This document shows, piece after piece, positions 42,647-51,243 of a DNA stretch of 64,000 nucleotides; position 1 is the first letter of the stretch; the number at the start of each line of letters is the position of its first letter. The position numbers were made by a program, and so were the translations under genes. The DNA is from Aquificaceae bacterium. Its GTDB lineage: Bacteria; Aquificota; Aquificia; Aquificales; Aquificaceae. The notes under the pieces are model-generated. The model saw only the letters and a list, made by a program, of their open reading frames with translations. It searched no databases and was not told where the DNA came from. The DNA is taken from assembly GCA_027079305.1 (NCBI GenBank), contig JALWVU010000073.1, positions 62,001-126,000 of the forward strand. Reading direction: 5' to 3'.

Positions 42647-44619
42647 GACTCTCCCTCAAGTTCAGGGTAGTTCTCCTGCTCATCCTCCTGACCTTTATTC
42701 CTGTGATCCTCTACTTCTACCACTACTCGGTAATGAGGGAGAAGATCATCGAGGACAGACTGAGGTTCGACAAGCTATACGCCTCATCCATAGTGAGCAG
42801 GATAGAGCTTTTTTTGGAGAGGGTTATGTCCCAAACGGAATCTCTCGTTTATCTATACAGAAACCTGGGCTTTTCGGAGGAGGAGATAATCTGGAGGATC
42901 ACGGGACAGGTAAAGGGCGTTTTCGAAGGGGCCTTCTACTCCCCGGAAGGCATACTCATGGGTTGGGCAAGCAGGGAGAAGATACAACCCAAGTTCGAGA
43001 AGTTTGTGAACTTCAACGGCAAAGAGGGAATTCTTGGAATAGAGTATACAGAATATAAAGAGCCCTTCCTGAGGTTCATGATCAGCGATGTGGAGGACGG
43101 TCTTCTCAAAGGCTACTTCGTTTTCTCACTCGATCTATCCCTCTTCTGGCAGTCGGTGGTCTCCACGAGACCCAATCCCAGCGCGGAGGTATTTCTTGCG
43201 GACAGTAAGGGGAACATCCTTGCCTTCAGCGACATGAGGTTCTCCTCGAGGAAGAAGGTTGAACTGAAGGAAGGTGTTTACAGATCCAGCATCACTGGTG
43301 TGGAAGTGGTGGGGGTCCACAGCTCCAGCGAGGACGGAAAGTGGGTCGTGGTGGTGGAAGAGCCTGTAAGCACTGTTCTGGAGCCTCTCCAGGGTTTCCA
43401 GAAAAAGGCCATGGTCGCGGGATCCGCCTTCGTCCTGAGCGGAGGTCTATTTGCCATTCTCGTCTTTCTGAGGATATTCAAACCTCTCGAAAGTCTGAAG
43501 AACTATATAGTCTCGTGGGAAGAGAAGAACATAAACAAGCCCATAAGAGCGGGAGACGAGGTAAGCGAGCTTTCCCAGGCTTTTGAGAATCTGATAAGGA
43601 GGCTGGAAGAGGAAAGAAAGCTCTACTCCGCCCTATTCGAGAACACCCTCGACGGGATAGTGGTCTTCAACGCCCAGAGGCGTGTGATAGACGTGAACAG
43701 GACGGTCCTGGAGGAGTTCAAGGTCAGCAGGGAGGAGCTGATAGGCAGGTCTATGAAGGATCTGATCGGTGAGGAGCTTCCCCTAACAAGTATGTTCTTC
43801 TCCGAGAAGAAGGTAAAGCTGAGGGAAGAGATCTACTGCCAACTGAGGCAGGAACTTCTCAGGATAGAGGGAAACCTGTATATCCTCTGGAGGCTCAGGG
43901 ACGTCTCTCAGGAGAAGGAGCTGAAGGTCCTTCTCGAGCAAACCGCAAAACTCTCTCTGGCAGGGGAGATAGCCTGCTCGATAGCTCATCAGATAAACAA
44001 CCCTCTCGCCTCAATAATGGGATACGCGGAGAGCATAATCCTTAGCACGGAGGACGAGAAAGTCAGCAAGAAGGCGGAAGTTATAATGAGACAGGCCCAG
44101 AAGTGTGCGGAGACGGTAAGGAAACTCCTCGACATAGGTAAGCCCTTTGAGGGAAAACCCGAATACGTGAAGCCTGAGAACGTAACCATAGAGGTTGTGA
44201 ATATGCTATCCCCCAAGGCTAAAAGAAAGGGAGTGAAGATAGAGTTCAGTTCGAACCTAAACGGAGAGAAGATCTTTACCTTCCCCTGGCAGATAGAGCA
44301 GGTCCTCGCCAACATCATAGACAACGCTATAGACGCATCCCCCGAGAATGGTTCCGTTGAGATTAAACTGGAGCGTGCAAACGGGAACATAGTGTGGAAG
44401 GTTAAAGACAGCGGGCCGGGGATACCCAAGGAGGAGCTGGAGAGAGTATTCAAACCTTTCTACACTACCAAGGACTATGGAACCGGCCTTGGACTTCCCC
44501 TTGCAAGGAGACTTATGAGGAATATGGGAGGAGACGTTAGGATATACAGCGAGCCCGGAAAGGGAACCACGGTGGAGATATACATAAACAGGAGGGAAGA
44601 TGAGAATACTGATAGTTGA
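42643..44619 (+). CDS. Sensor histidine kinase (periplasmic sensor, HAMP, PAS)
   Basis: A 658-residue membrane kinase. One helix lies at about 8-26 and another at about 257-280, enclosing a periplasmic sensor of about 225 residues (Cache-like by length and layout). A HAMP segment follows (to about 330), then a PAS domain (ALFENTLDGIVVFNAQRRVI), and a kinase core with the phospho-acceptor H449 in SIAHQINNPLASIMGY. ATP-site motifs are IIDNAIDASPENG, VKDSGPGIP and TKDYGTGLGLPLARR. It overlaps the regulator gene by 20 nt and is its clear partner. Confidence 0.92.
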   Translation: MRLSLKFRVVLLLILLTFIPVILYFYHYSVMREKIIEDRLRFDKLYASSIVSRIELFLERVMSQTESLVYLYRNLGFSEEEIIWRITGQVKGVFEGAFYSPEGILMGWASREKIQPKFEKFVNFNGKEGILGIEYTEYKEPFLRFMISDVEDGLLKGYFVFSLDLSLFWQSVVSTRPNPSAEVFLADSKGNILAFSDMRFSSRKKVELKEGVYRSSITGVEVVGVHSSSEDGKWVVVVEEPVSTVLEPLQGFQKKAMVAGSAFVLSGGLFAILVFLRIFKPLESLKNYIVSWEEKNINKPIRAGDEVSELSQAFENLIRRLEEERKLYSALFENTLDGIVVFNAQRRVIDVNRTVLEEFKVSREELIGRSMKDLIGEELPLTSMFFSEKKVKLREEIYCQLRQELLRIEGNLYILWRLRDVSQEKELKVLLEQTAKLSLAGEIACSIAHQINNPLASIMGYAESIILSTEDEKVSKKAEVIMRQAQKCAETVRKLLDIGKPFEGKPEYVKPENVTIEVVNMLSPKAKRKGVKIEFSSNLNGEKIFTFPWQIEQVLANIIDNAIDASPENGSVEIKLERANGNIVWKVKDSGPGIPKEELERVFKPFYTTKDYGTGLGLPLARRLMRNMGGDVRIYSEPGKGTTVEIYINRREDENTDS

Positions 44620-45925
44620 AGATGACAGGGATTTTAGGGAACTATTGGTGGATCACCTGAGGGAACAAGGCTATCAGGTGGACAGCGCCTCGGACAGAGA
44701 AGAAGGTTTTGAAGCCTTAGAGGAAAAGGACTACTCGGTGGTAATTCTGGACCTCTTCCTGCCGGACGGGAACGGTATGGATCTGCTCTCATGGATAAAG
44801 GAGAACACACCTCTCACGGAGGTGATAGTGATAACCGGGCACGGAACCATAAAGACCGCGGTGGAGGCGATGAAACTGGGAGCATACGACTTTCTTACCA
44901 AACCCTGTTCCCTGAAAGAGGTTGAGATCCTCGTAAAGAAGGCTCTGGAGTCAAGGGGTATAAAGAGGGAGAACCTCCTATACAAGAAAGAGAAGAGGAT
45001 CAATCTCGATTACGGAGGCTTCGTCTTCGCGAGCCCGGCCATGAAGGAGGTAATGCGCAAGGTAGAGAAGATAGCCTGCTCCGATTGCCCGGTCCTCATA
45101 ACGGGCGAGAGCGGTGTGGGGAAGGAGGTTATAGCCAATCTGATACACAAAAACAGCGACAGATCGGAAAAGCCTATGGTGACTCTGAACGTGGCCTCCG
45201 TTCCCAAGGAGCTTCTCGAAGCGGAACTCTTCGGATACGAAAAGGGGGCCTTCACGGGGGCGGACAAGGGCAGGGCAGGCTTCTTCGAGCTTGCGGACGG
45301 GAGCACCCTATTTCTGGACGAGATAGGAGAGATGGAAACCACACTCCAGGCCAAACTCCTGAGAGCTATAGAGACAAAGAAGTTTTACAGGATAGGTGGC
45401 AGGAGAGAAATAGAGAGCGACGTCAGAATTATAGCGGCCACCAACAGGGATCTTAGGAAGCTTATGGAGGAAGGTAAGTTCAGAGAGGATCTTTACTACA
45501 GGCTGAACGTGGTGGAGATAAAGATACCTCCCCTGAGAGAAAGGAAGGAGGACATACTCCCCTTAGCCTACCACTTCTTGAAGCTGTTCTCAAGGAAATA
45601 CTCTAAGAACATAGAGGGTTTTACCAAACGGGCTGAAAACGCTCTGCTCAGTTACCCTTGGTATGGGAACGTCAGAGAGCTGAGGAACGTGGTGGAGAGA
45701 GCGGTTCTCTTCGCGGAGAGCAAACGCATAGATGAGAGCGATATCTCCTGCCTCTTTGGTGAGAGCAGGAACAGCGGGAGCTTCAAAACTATAAAAGAAC
45801 TTGAAAAAGAATACATCCTTCAAGTTCTGAAAACGGTCAATTTCAACAAGAAGAGGGCTTCCGAAATACTTGGAATACCACTAAGGACCTTTTACAGAAA
45901 GCTGGAGGCCTACGGTATAGAATGA
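44600..45925 (+). CDS. NtrC-family sigma-54 response regulator
   Basis: A 441-residue enhancer-binding protein. Receiver domain: acidic pair EDD (7-9), phospho-acceptor D51 in VVILDLFLPDG, and the lysine in FLTKPCS. AAA+ domain: Walker A TGESGVGKE, the sigma-54 contact loop GAFTGA, and Walker B-like STLFLDEIGEM. C-terminal Fis-type helix-turn-helix: KRASEILGIPLRTFYRKL. Two matching palindromes and a sigma-54 promoter lie directly downstream, so it most likely controls the DsrE-like/porin operon. Confidence 0.94.
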   Translation: MRILIVEDDRDFRELLVDHLREQGYQVDSASDREEGFEALEEKDYSVVILDLFLPDGNGMDLLSWIKENTPLTEVIVITGHGTIKTAVEAMKLGAYDFLTKPCSLKEVEILVKKALESRGIKRENLLYKKEKRINLDYGGFVFASPAMKEVMRKVEKIACSDCPVLITGESGVGKEVIANLIHKNSDRSEKPMVTLNVASVPKELLEAELFGYEKGAFTGADKGRAGFFELADGSTLFLDEIGEMETTLQAKLLRAIETKKFYRIGGRREIESDVRIIAATNRDLRKLMEEGKFREDLYYRLNVVEIKIPPLRERKEDILPLAYHFLKLFSRKYSKNIEGFTKRAENALLSYPWYGNVRELRNVVERAVLFAESKRIDESDISCLFGESRNSGSFKTIKELEKEYILQVLKTVNFNKKRASEILGIPLRTFYRKLEAYGIE

Positions 45926-45960
45926 TTGCCATTTTGGCAAACTCTTTGCCAGTTTGACAA
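45926..45960. promoter_or_regulatory. Tandem palindromic enhancer sites for the NtrC-type regulator
   Basis: Site 1 is TTGCCA-TTT-TGGCAA (45926-45940), a perfect palindrome. Site 2 is TTGCCA-GTT-TGACAA (45946-45960), the same motif with one change. Their centres are 20 nt apart, about two helical turns, and they lie 70-100 nt upstream of the sigma-54 promoter. The layout is typical of paired dimers of an enhancer-binding protein. Which protein binds is inferred from the adjacent gene. Confidence 0.78.
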
Positions 45961-46027
45961 ATAGAAAGAGCGCTCCAGAAAGTTCTCTATCAACTCCAAA
46001 CCTACTTACACAAAGCTCGTATAACTT

Positions 46028-46043
46028 TGGCACACAGCTTGCA
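46028..46043 (+). promoter_or_regulatory. Sigma-54 promoter
   Basis: TGGCAC at 46028-46033, five bases, then TTGCA at 46039-46043: an essentially perfect -24/-12 element. It lies 33 nt before the ATG of the DsrE-like gene at 46076. Confidence 0.9.
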
Positions 46044-46075
46044 GGTGTAAAAACAAAACCTGAGGAGGTACAGAG

Positions 46076-46579
46076 ATGGACAGAAGGGACTTCTTCAAGG
46101 TAGGGGCTGCAGCCATAACGGTTCCGCTTATAGGTTCTGTGGCTTCCGCCAAGAACGTGAGGCTGAGCTTCGAGGACATGAAGAAGGAGGCGAAGGTAAA
46201 CGTCATATACCACGCGGACTTCCCTCAGGAGAAGAGGTTCAAGACCATGCTCAGAAATATCACCAACCACCTGTCCGTTTACGACTTCGATCCTTTCAGG
46301 ATAAAGATAGTGGTAGTCTCCCACGGAGCGGGCGCCAAGTTTATGCTGAAAGATCTGAAAGGGACCAAGTGGGCCAAGGAGCCTATAGATCAGAAGGCCC
46401 TGAGAATAAAGATGGAAGAGCTACTCCAGTATGGTGTAGAGTTCTACGTCTGCGGTATAACGGTTAAGAGGGCAAAGCTCGCAGGCAAGCTCTATGACTT
46501 TGTGAAGATAGTTCCCTCCGGTGTGGGAACGGTAGCCCATCTCCAGACGCTCGGCTACGCCTACATAAAGGTTCAGTAA
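46076..46579 (+). CDS. Tat-exported DsrE-like protein
   Basis: A 167-residue protein with a Tat signal (MDRRDFFKVGAAAITVPL, cleavage near SVASA), followed by a DsrE/F-like alpha/beta domain: VNVIYHADF, FRIKIVVVSHGAGAKFML, and VEFYVCGITVKRAKL. DsrE-like proteins often handle sulfur via a conserved cysteine; here the single cysteine in FYVCGIT is at the expected strand end. Export of such a domain is less common. It is first in a sigma-54-dependent operon with the porin, 21 nt apart, and has a GAGGAGGT ribosome site. Confidence 0.82.
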   Translation: MDRRDFFKVGAAAITVPLIGSVASAKNVRLSFEDMKKEAKVNVIYHADFPQEKRFKTMLRNITNHLSVYDFDPFRIKIVVVSHGAGAKFMLKDLKGTKWAKEPIDQKALRIKMEELLQYGVEFYVCGITVKRAKLAGKLYDFVKIVPSGVGTVAHLQTLGYAYIKVQ

Positions 46580-46600
46580 TTCCATAAAGGAGGGGAAAAG

Positions 46601-48175
46601 ATGAGAAAGCTGGCTCTCGCAGGGACAGCGCTTGGAGCGGTCGCTCTCTTTGCACCGGATACCTCCCACGCCATAAGGATATGGAGCGCTTCCACCCAGC
46701 AGTTTCTCGACATCAACTTTTTGATCCAGACCTGGTTCAGGTATCAGAAGATAAGCGATAAAAACAGGCCCAACTTCGTAAACGCTCCCTCCAACAATTT
46801 CGATGTTTCCTTCAGAAGGATAAGGGTCCGTATGGGAGGAAGTTATAACAAATATTTCAAGTTCAACTTCGTCTTCAGGCTAAACAACACCGGTAGGGAC
46901 GCCTATATAGCCCCCTTCGGAGGACAGCCTCAGGGCTACCTCAGGCAGGGAGGTCTCTTGGGTGGAAGGAACTTCGCCCTTCACGAGCTTGATCTCAAGT
47001 TTGCCTTGCACGAGATGTTTAACGCCAAGGGCTGGATAATCGACGCCCACCTAGGTTTCCCAAGGCTTCCCCTCGGAAGAGAGCAGTATGGGAGGACAGG
47101 ATTTGACAACCTCGAGTCTGACAGGACCTTCGCCACGCTCAGGTGGACACATCTAACGGTGGCAAATGTGACAGGAAGGGCTTACGGTGGATACATACAC
47201 GTGAGAAAGGGTAACAAGGCTAAAGGTTTTAAAAAGATAACCTGGGATGGATTCTTCGGTATCTTCGATGGATTTAAGGGTATAGAACAACCGTGGGATG
47301 AAACCATATCTACGAATTCAGGGCTGGCTTGCCCAAACAACTTCGCCCAGTGTCTTTCTCAGCTAAGAAGTAATTCCACTGACTCCTTTTTATATGTGTT
47401 CAGAACCACGCTCATGTTGGGTAAGCCCGAGGGGAAACCCAAAGGCTTAAACTGGCTATATAGGGATACCTATCTTGGAAAAAGAAAGGGGATTACCCTG
47501 GGTGTATCCTATGCCATCCAAAACGATATAGACCAGGAACTCATAACAGACGTCCAAGGTCCTGCTCCCGGAGTGAGAGGAAACGGTAATTTAGGAAACG
47601 GCTTCGGAACAGTTCAGGTTCGTGTCCCTTACATGATACTTCCCAATCCCTTGGCCAGCCAAACCAACTTCAACAACATAGTTAACAATCCAGTAGACAT
47701 GCAAATGTATGGTGCAGACCTTGCAATTCATTACGGACCTCTTACTCTCATAGGAGAGATCGGCCAGCATCAGTTCAAGAATGTATGGTTGCACTCATCC
47801 AAGCCGAGTGAGGACTTCAAGAACAAGTGGCTCATAGCAAAGGCTGCATGGGTTCTCAATCCGGGAAGTGTTCACCTATGGGAACCTTATGTCAGCTATT
47901 ATGTCTGGAATCCTGATATAAAAGAGGCTCCCTGCGGAGGAGGAAACGTTTGTGCTTACGGTGATGCAGCAAACTTTATAAAGAAAAATAAATGGCCAAA
48001 TAACGCGGCGGAAAGAGCCACCCTCGGAAAGATAAGTGTGACTTCCATCGGAATCAACTACTGGTATGACAAAGCCAAGCTCTTCGGATGGACCTTCGAG
48101 TATCAGATGTATGACGAGGAAAGGAACGAGATAGAAAACGATGCCTTCACGGTCCAGTTCAGGTTTGTCTTCTGA
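46601..48175 (+). CDS. Outer-membrane porin
   Basis: A 524-residue exported beta-barrel. The signal peptide (LALAGTALGAVALFAP, cleavage near SHA) is followed by alternating strands rich in aromatic, R, N and G residues, including FDVSFRRIRVRMGGSYNKYF, and ends in DAFTVQFRFVF with a C-terminal phenylalanine. The FRRiR...G pattern recalls OprO/OprP-like phosphate-selective porins, but ion preference cannot be read from the sequence. A terminator follows. Confidence 0.8.
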   Translation: MRKLALAGTALGAVALFAPDTSHAIRIWSASTQQFLDINFLIQTWFRYQKISDKNRPNFVNAPSNNFDVSFRRIRVRMGGSYNKYFKFNFVFRLNNTGRDAYIAPFGGQPQGYLRQGGLLGGRNFALHELDLKFALHEMFNAKGWIIDAHLGFPRLPLGREQYGRTGFDNLESDRTFATLRWTHLTVANVTGRAYGGYIHVRKGNKAKGFKKITWDGFFGIFDGFKGIEQPWDETISTNSGLACPNNFAQCLSQLRSNSTDSFLYVFRTTLMLGKPEGKPKGLNWLYRDTYLGKRKGITLGVSYAIQNDIDQELITDVQGPAPGVRGNGNLGNGFGTVQVRVPYMILPNPLASQTNFNNIVNNPVDMQMYGADLAIHYGPLTLIGEIGQHQFKNVWLHSSKPSEDFKNKWLIAKAAWVLNPGSVHLWEPYVSYYVWNPDIKEAPCGGGNVCAYGDAANFIKKNKWPNNAAERATLGKISVTSIGINYWYDKAKLFGWTFEYQMYDEERNEIENDAFTVQFRFVF

Positions 48176-48206
48176 GCCCAGCATGGCTGCTTCTGGGTAG
48201 CTTAGA

Positions 48207-48245
48207 GTCCAGCCCCTCTGGACCGCCCCCTTCCTCTTTTTTTTC
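48207..48245 (+). terminator. Rho-independent terminator after the porin gene
   Basis: GTCCAG (48207-48212), loop CCCCT, CTGGAC (48218-48223), then a C/T-rich run with eight or more consecutive T from about 48237. It closes the sigma-54 operon. Confidence 0.75.
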
Positions 48246-48270
48246 TTTTCTCTTATAATTCTTCCCTCCT

Positions 48271-48678
48271 ATGGAGGAGAAAGAGGTTGTCCTCAGGCTT
48301 TCTGAGGAGGGAACCTATACCGCGAATATGCCTTCTGGAAGCATACAGGTCGGCGAGAAAGGACTAAGGCCTATGGAGCTTCTCCTTTCCGCCCTCGGCG
48401 GGTGTTCAGGTGTGGACGTATACACTATTCTAAAGAAGAAAAGACAGCCGGTAGAGAGCATAGAGATAAAGGTGAAAGGTATCAGAAGAGATACACATCC
48501 CAGAACATACGAAAGGATAGAGGTTGTATTTCTTACAAACGAGGAGGTGGATATAAAGGCTCTTGAAAGAGCGGTAAGGCTCTCGGTGGAAAAATACTGC
48601 AGTGTCTACGCCATGCTCAGCGGATCAGCAAGTATAGAGGTAAAATACAGCAATGGGAAGGCTGAAGGAAAGGTTTGA
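48271..48678 (+). CDS. OsmC-family protein
   Basis: A 135-residue OsmC/YhfA-like protein; the better known members reduce organic hydroperoxides with two cysteines. The family motif GLRPMELLLSALGGCSGVDVYTILKKK is present with its cysteine, and a second cysteine is in EKYCSVYAML, so the reactive pair appears intact. The 3' end overlaps trpA by 26 nt. Confidence 0.88.
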   Translation: MEEKEVVLRLSEEGTYTANMPSGSIQVGEKGLRPMELLLSALGGCSGVDVYTILKKKRQPVESIEIKVKGIRRDTHPRTYERIEVVFLTNEEVDIKALERAVRLSVEKYCSVYAMLSGSASIEVKYSNGKAEGKV

Positions 48679-49444
48679 ACATCTGAAATCTAAAGGAGAA
48701 AGAGCTTTAGTCTCATATCTGATGGTAGGATATCCAGATTTTGAGAGCTCCCTCAAGGCTTTTCACGCCGTCTTGGAGAACGGAACGGACATACTTGAGA
48801 TAGGTTTTCCCTTCTCCGATCCGGTAGCGGACGGCCCAACCATACAGCTTGCCCACGAGGTAGCCCTCAGGAACGGAATTAGATCGGAGCATGTATTTCA
48901 GCTCGCAGAAGAACTCAGGCGAAGCTATCCGGACGTTCCCTTCCTGCTGATGACCTACTACAATCCCATATTCAGGATAGGTTTTGAAAAGTTCTGCAAG
49001 CTCGCAAAGGAAAGCGGGGTAGATGGTTTTATAGTTCCCGATCTGCCTCCAGAGGAGTGTGGATCCCTCAAGGAGGTTATGAAAAACTACGATCTCTCCC
49101 TCGTCCTGCTCGCATCTCCCACAAGCACGGAGAAAAGGCTCGAAATCATATGCAGGGAATCGGACGACATGGTTTACTTCGTTTCGGTAACGGGCACAAC
49201 CGGTGCGAGGGGAGAGCTACCTTTAAAAAGTATAAAGGAAAAGATAGAGCTTTACAGAAAGGTATGCTCAAAACCTGTTGTAGTAGGCTTCGGGATTTCG
49301 AAAAGAGAACATTCGGAGCGGATATCAGAGTTTGCGGACGGCGTAGTGGTGGGCAGTTTACTTGTAAAGCTAACCGCGGAAGGGAGGTTGGAGGAACTCG
49401 CCATAAAGGTAAAGGAACTCAAAGAAGGGACTATAATTAAATAA
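48653..49444 (+). CDS. trpA: Tryptophan synthase alpha chain
   Basis: Cleaves indole-3-glycerol phosphate to indole for the beta subunit. The 263-residue TIM barrel shows LVSYLMVGYPDFE, the catalytic-site LEIGFPFSDPVADGPTIQ, LMTYYNPIFRIGFEKF, DGFIVPDLPPEE, VSVTGTTGAR and PVVVGFGISKREH. Other trp genes are absent from the window. Confidence 0.95.
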   Translation: MGRLKERFEHLKSKGERALVSYLMVGYPDFESSLKAFHAVLENGTDILEIGFPFSDPVADGPTIQLAHEVALRNGIRSEHVFQLAEELRRSYPDVPFLLMTYYNPIFRIGFEKFCKLAKESGVDGFIVPDLPPEECGSLKEVMKNYDLSLVLLASPTSTEKRLEIICRESDDMVYFVSVTGTTGARGELPLKSIKEKIELYRKVCSKPVVVGFGISKREHSERISEFADGVVVGSLLVKLTAEGRLEELAIKVKELKEGTIIK

Positions 49445-49447
49445 GCA

Positions 49448-49523
49448 GGGCGGTTAGCTCAGATGGGAGAGCGCCATCCTCACACGATGGAGGTCGGCGG
49501 TTCGAGTCCGCCACCGCCCACCA
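49448..49523 (+). tRNA. tRNA-Val (anticodon CAC)
   Basis: A 76-nt tRNA with acceptor stem GGGCGGT/ACCGCCC, discriminator A and encoded CCA. The anticodon stem CCATC/GATGG holds loop CTCACAC, anticodon CAC at 49481-49483. D-loop AGCTCAGATGGGAGAGC and T-loop GGTTCGAGTCC are standard. It starts 3 nt after the trpA stop. Confidence 0.97.
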
Positions 49524-49585
49524 CTTAATTAAGCCCCTGTCCCTGTTCCTATACATCGCAGCACCCTTTAAAATCTGCTTTAAGC

Positions 49586-50506
49586 ATGGACAAGAAGCTT
49601 CTGGTAATAGGTGGTCCCACCGCGGTGGGGAAATCAGAGATGGCCTGCTGTGTCGCAAAGAGGTTAAATGGTGAAATCATCAGCGCGGATTCGATGGCCG
49701 TCTACAGGGGTATGGACGTGGGAACTGCCAAGCCGAGGGAGTGCATGAAGGAAATCAGACATCACCTTGTGGACATACTGGATCCCGGAGACTACTTCGA
49801 CGCCAAAATCTTTGAGAGTCTCGCCCTAAAAGTTATAGAAGATATACAAAAGAGGGAAAAGGTGCCCTTAGTTGTAGGCGGGACATACCTCTACATACAG
49901 GCTTTCCTGTTCGGTATAGAGGACACACCTGAACCCAACATGTTCTTGAGAAGAAAGCTATACGATCTGGCCCAGAGGAGGGGAAAACTCTTCCTCTACG
50001 AGAAACTTAAAGCAGTGGATCCAGTTTACGCTGAAAAGATCCATCCTAACGACCTTAGGAGGATCGTAAGAGCTTTGGAGGTGTTCATAGAAAGCGGTAG
50101 GCCTTTTTCCTCCTTCCACAGATGGAACAGGCCGAGATTTGAGTATACAGGTGTCTTCTTGAACAGAAGTTGGGGAAACCTTTCAAAAAGAATAGAGCTC
50201 AGGGTAAAAAGGATGATAGAGGAAGGGCTTGTAGAGGAGGTAAGATCCCTTTTGGAGAAAGGATTTGAGAACTTCCTGACAGCCTCTCAGGCGATAGGAT
50301 ACAAGGAGCTTATCCCCTACCTAAAAGGGGAGACCAGCCTTGAGGAAGCTGTGGAGAACATCATCAAGAACACAAAGGACTACGCCAGAAGGCAAATAAG
50401 GTGGTTCAGAAAGCAGGGATGGAGGGAGATAAATCTGGACGAGACCCCGGAGGAGGAGGCCTGCGATCTCATAGTCAAGGAGTATCAACAAACTCCTTTA
50501 TCCTGA
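49586..50506 (+). CDS. miaA: tRNA dimethylallyltransferase
   Basis: Adds the isopentenyl group to N6 of A37 in tRNAs reading UNN codons. The 306-residue protein has the P-loop GGPTAVGKSEMA, SADSMAVYRGMDVGTAKP, RHHLVDILDPGDYFDAKIF, VGGTYLYIQAFLFG and the C-terminal TKDYARRQIRWFRKQ. Its 3' end overlaps the convergent RusA-like gene by 32 nt. Confidence 0.94.
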   Translation: MDKKLLVIGGPTAVGKSEMACCVAKRLNGEIISADSMAVYRGMDVGTAKPRECMKEIRHHLVDILDPGDYFDAKIFESLALKVIEDIQKREKVPLVVGGTYLYIQAFLFGIEDTPEPNMFLRRKLYDLAQRRGKLFLYEKLKAVDPVYAEKIHPNDLRRIVRALEVFIESGRPFSSFHRWNRPRFEYTGVFLNRSWGNLSKRIELRVKRMIEEGLVEEVRSLLEKGFENFLTASQAIGYKELIPYLKGETSLEEAVENIIKNTKDYARRQIRWFRKQGWREINLDETPEEEACDLIVKEYQQTPLS

Positions 50507-50840
50507 TCTCTACACCCTGACTCCCTTTCTCTATCTTCTTTACCGTCCTGACCTCGTAGATCAAATTGTCGTTCTTTATAATCCCCGCCTTTTCGAGAAC
50601 GTCCCACAGGCTCTTGAGCATATTGTCTATGTCCCTCTTTCTATGGTTGGGAAGTATGAGGGTTATATCTACGGAGATCTTTTTATCTATAGGATCTCCC
50701 TTATACTGCTGTTTCAACTCCCAGAGGGCCCTGACCTCCCAGTTTTTTACCCTCGGAGGTTTGAAAACCTTCCCTCCCTTTCTCCTTATATACCTGTTTG
50801 TCTTGGGAACGGGTATTTGAGAGAGCTTAAGAACCAACAT
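50475..50840 (-). CDS. RusA-family Holliday junction resolvase-like protein
   Basis: A 121-residue protein of the RusA nuclease family, which cuts four-way DNA junctions. Evidence: SQIPVPKTNRYIRRKGGK at the start, the metal-binding acidic motif HRKRDIDNMLKSLWDVLEKAGI and KNDNLIYEVRTVKK, matching the 'kpDiDNllK...D.l.g.i..DD' pattern with the two catalytic aspartates kept. It is last in a leftward housekeeping operon and overlaps the gene before it by 14 nt. RusA is usually a phage gene, so it may be a domesticated remnant; no other phage gene is near. Confidence 0.82.
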   Translation of the reverse strand: MLVLKLSQIPVPKTNRYIRRKGGKVFKPPRVKNWEVRALWELKQQYKGDPIDKKISVDITLILPNHRKRDIDNMLKSLWDVLEKAGIIKNDNLIYEVRTVKKIEKGSQGVEIRIKEFVDTP

Positions 50841-51243
50841 CCTTGGTTCTTACTATAAGATACACGATCGCCCCGAAGGCAAGGAACAGAGACACGGTGC
50901 TCATAATAACGGATATGAGATGCATCTTAACGAAATCGGGCGATCCCGCAACCTTTAGTGCATGCGCCTTCGGAAGGACATAAAATTCAAGGGCAAGAAG
51001 AACAAGAAAGTTCACAGCTAAGAGCGTCAGAAGGAATTTTCTCATCTTGGAGGTTATCCCTATAAGCAGGGATATGCCGACCGCCCCGAGACCGACGCCA
51101 AAATAGAGGGGAAATATCTTCTCTACTATACCACCTGCGACGCTCCTCTCCAGACTCTTGAACAGTTCAGGGGCTACGATGAAGCTGAAAAAGGATCCGA
51201 GTCCGAAGTAAAAGGATAGAAGAAATATCATCACCTTATTCAC
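50827..51243 (-). CDS. DUF4149-like four-helix membrane protein
   Basis: A 138-residue inner-membrane protein with four hydrophobic segments (about 4-24, 44-62, 70-92 and 110-131), and the family-like beginning [24 protein letters not shown] then IFPLYFGVG. Some annotations relate this group to TMEM205-like proteins. Function unknown. Start GTG 51243 overlaps the transporter stop by 8 nt. Confidence 0.75.
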   Translation of the reverse strand: MNKVMIFLLSFYFGLGSFFSFIVAPELFKSLERSVAGGIVEKIFPLYFGVGLGAVGISLLIGITSKMRKFLLTLLAVNFLVLLALEFYVLPKAHALKVAGSPDFVKMHLISVIMSTVSLFLAFGAIVYLIVRTKDVGS

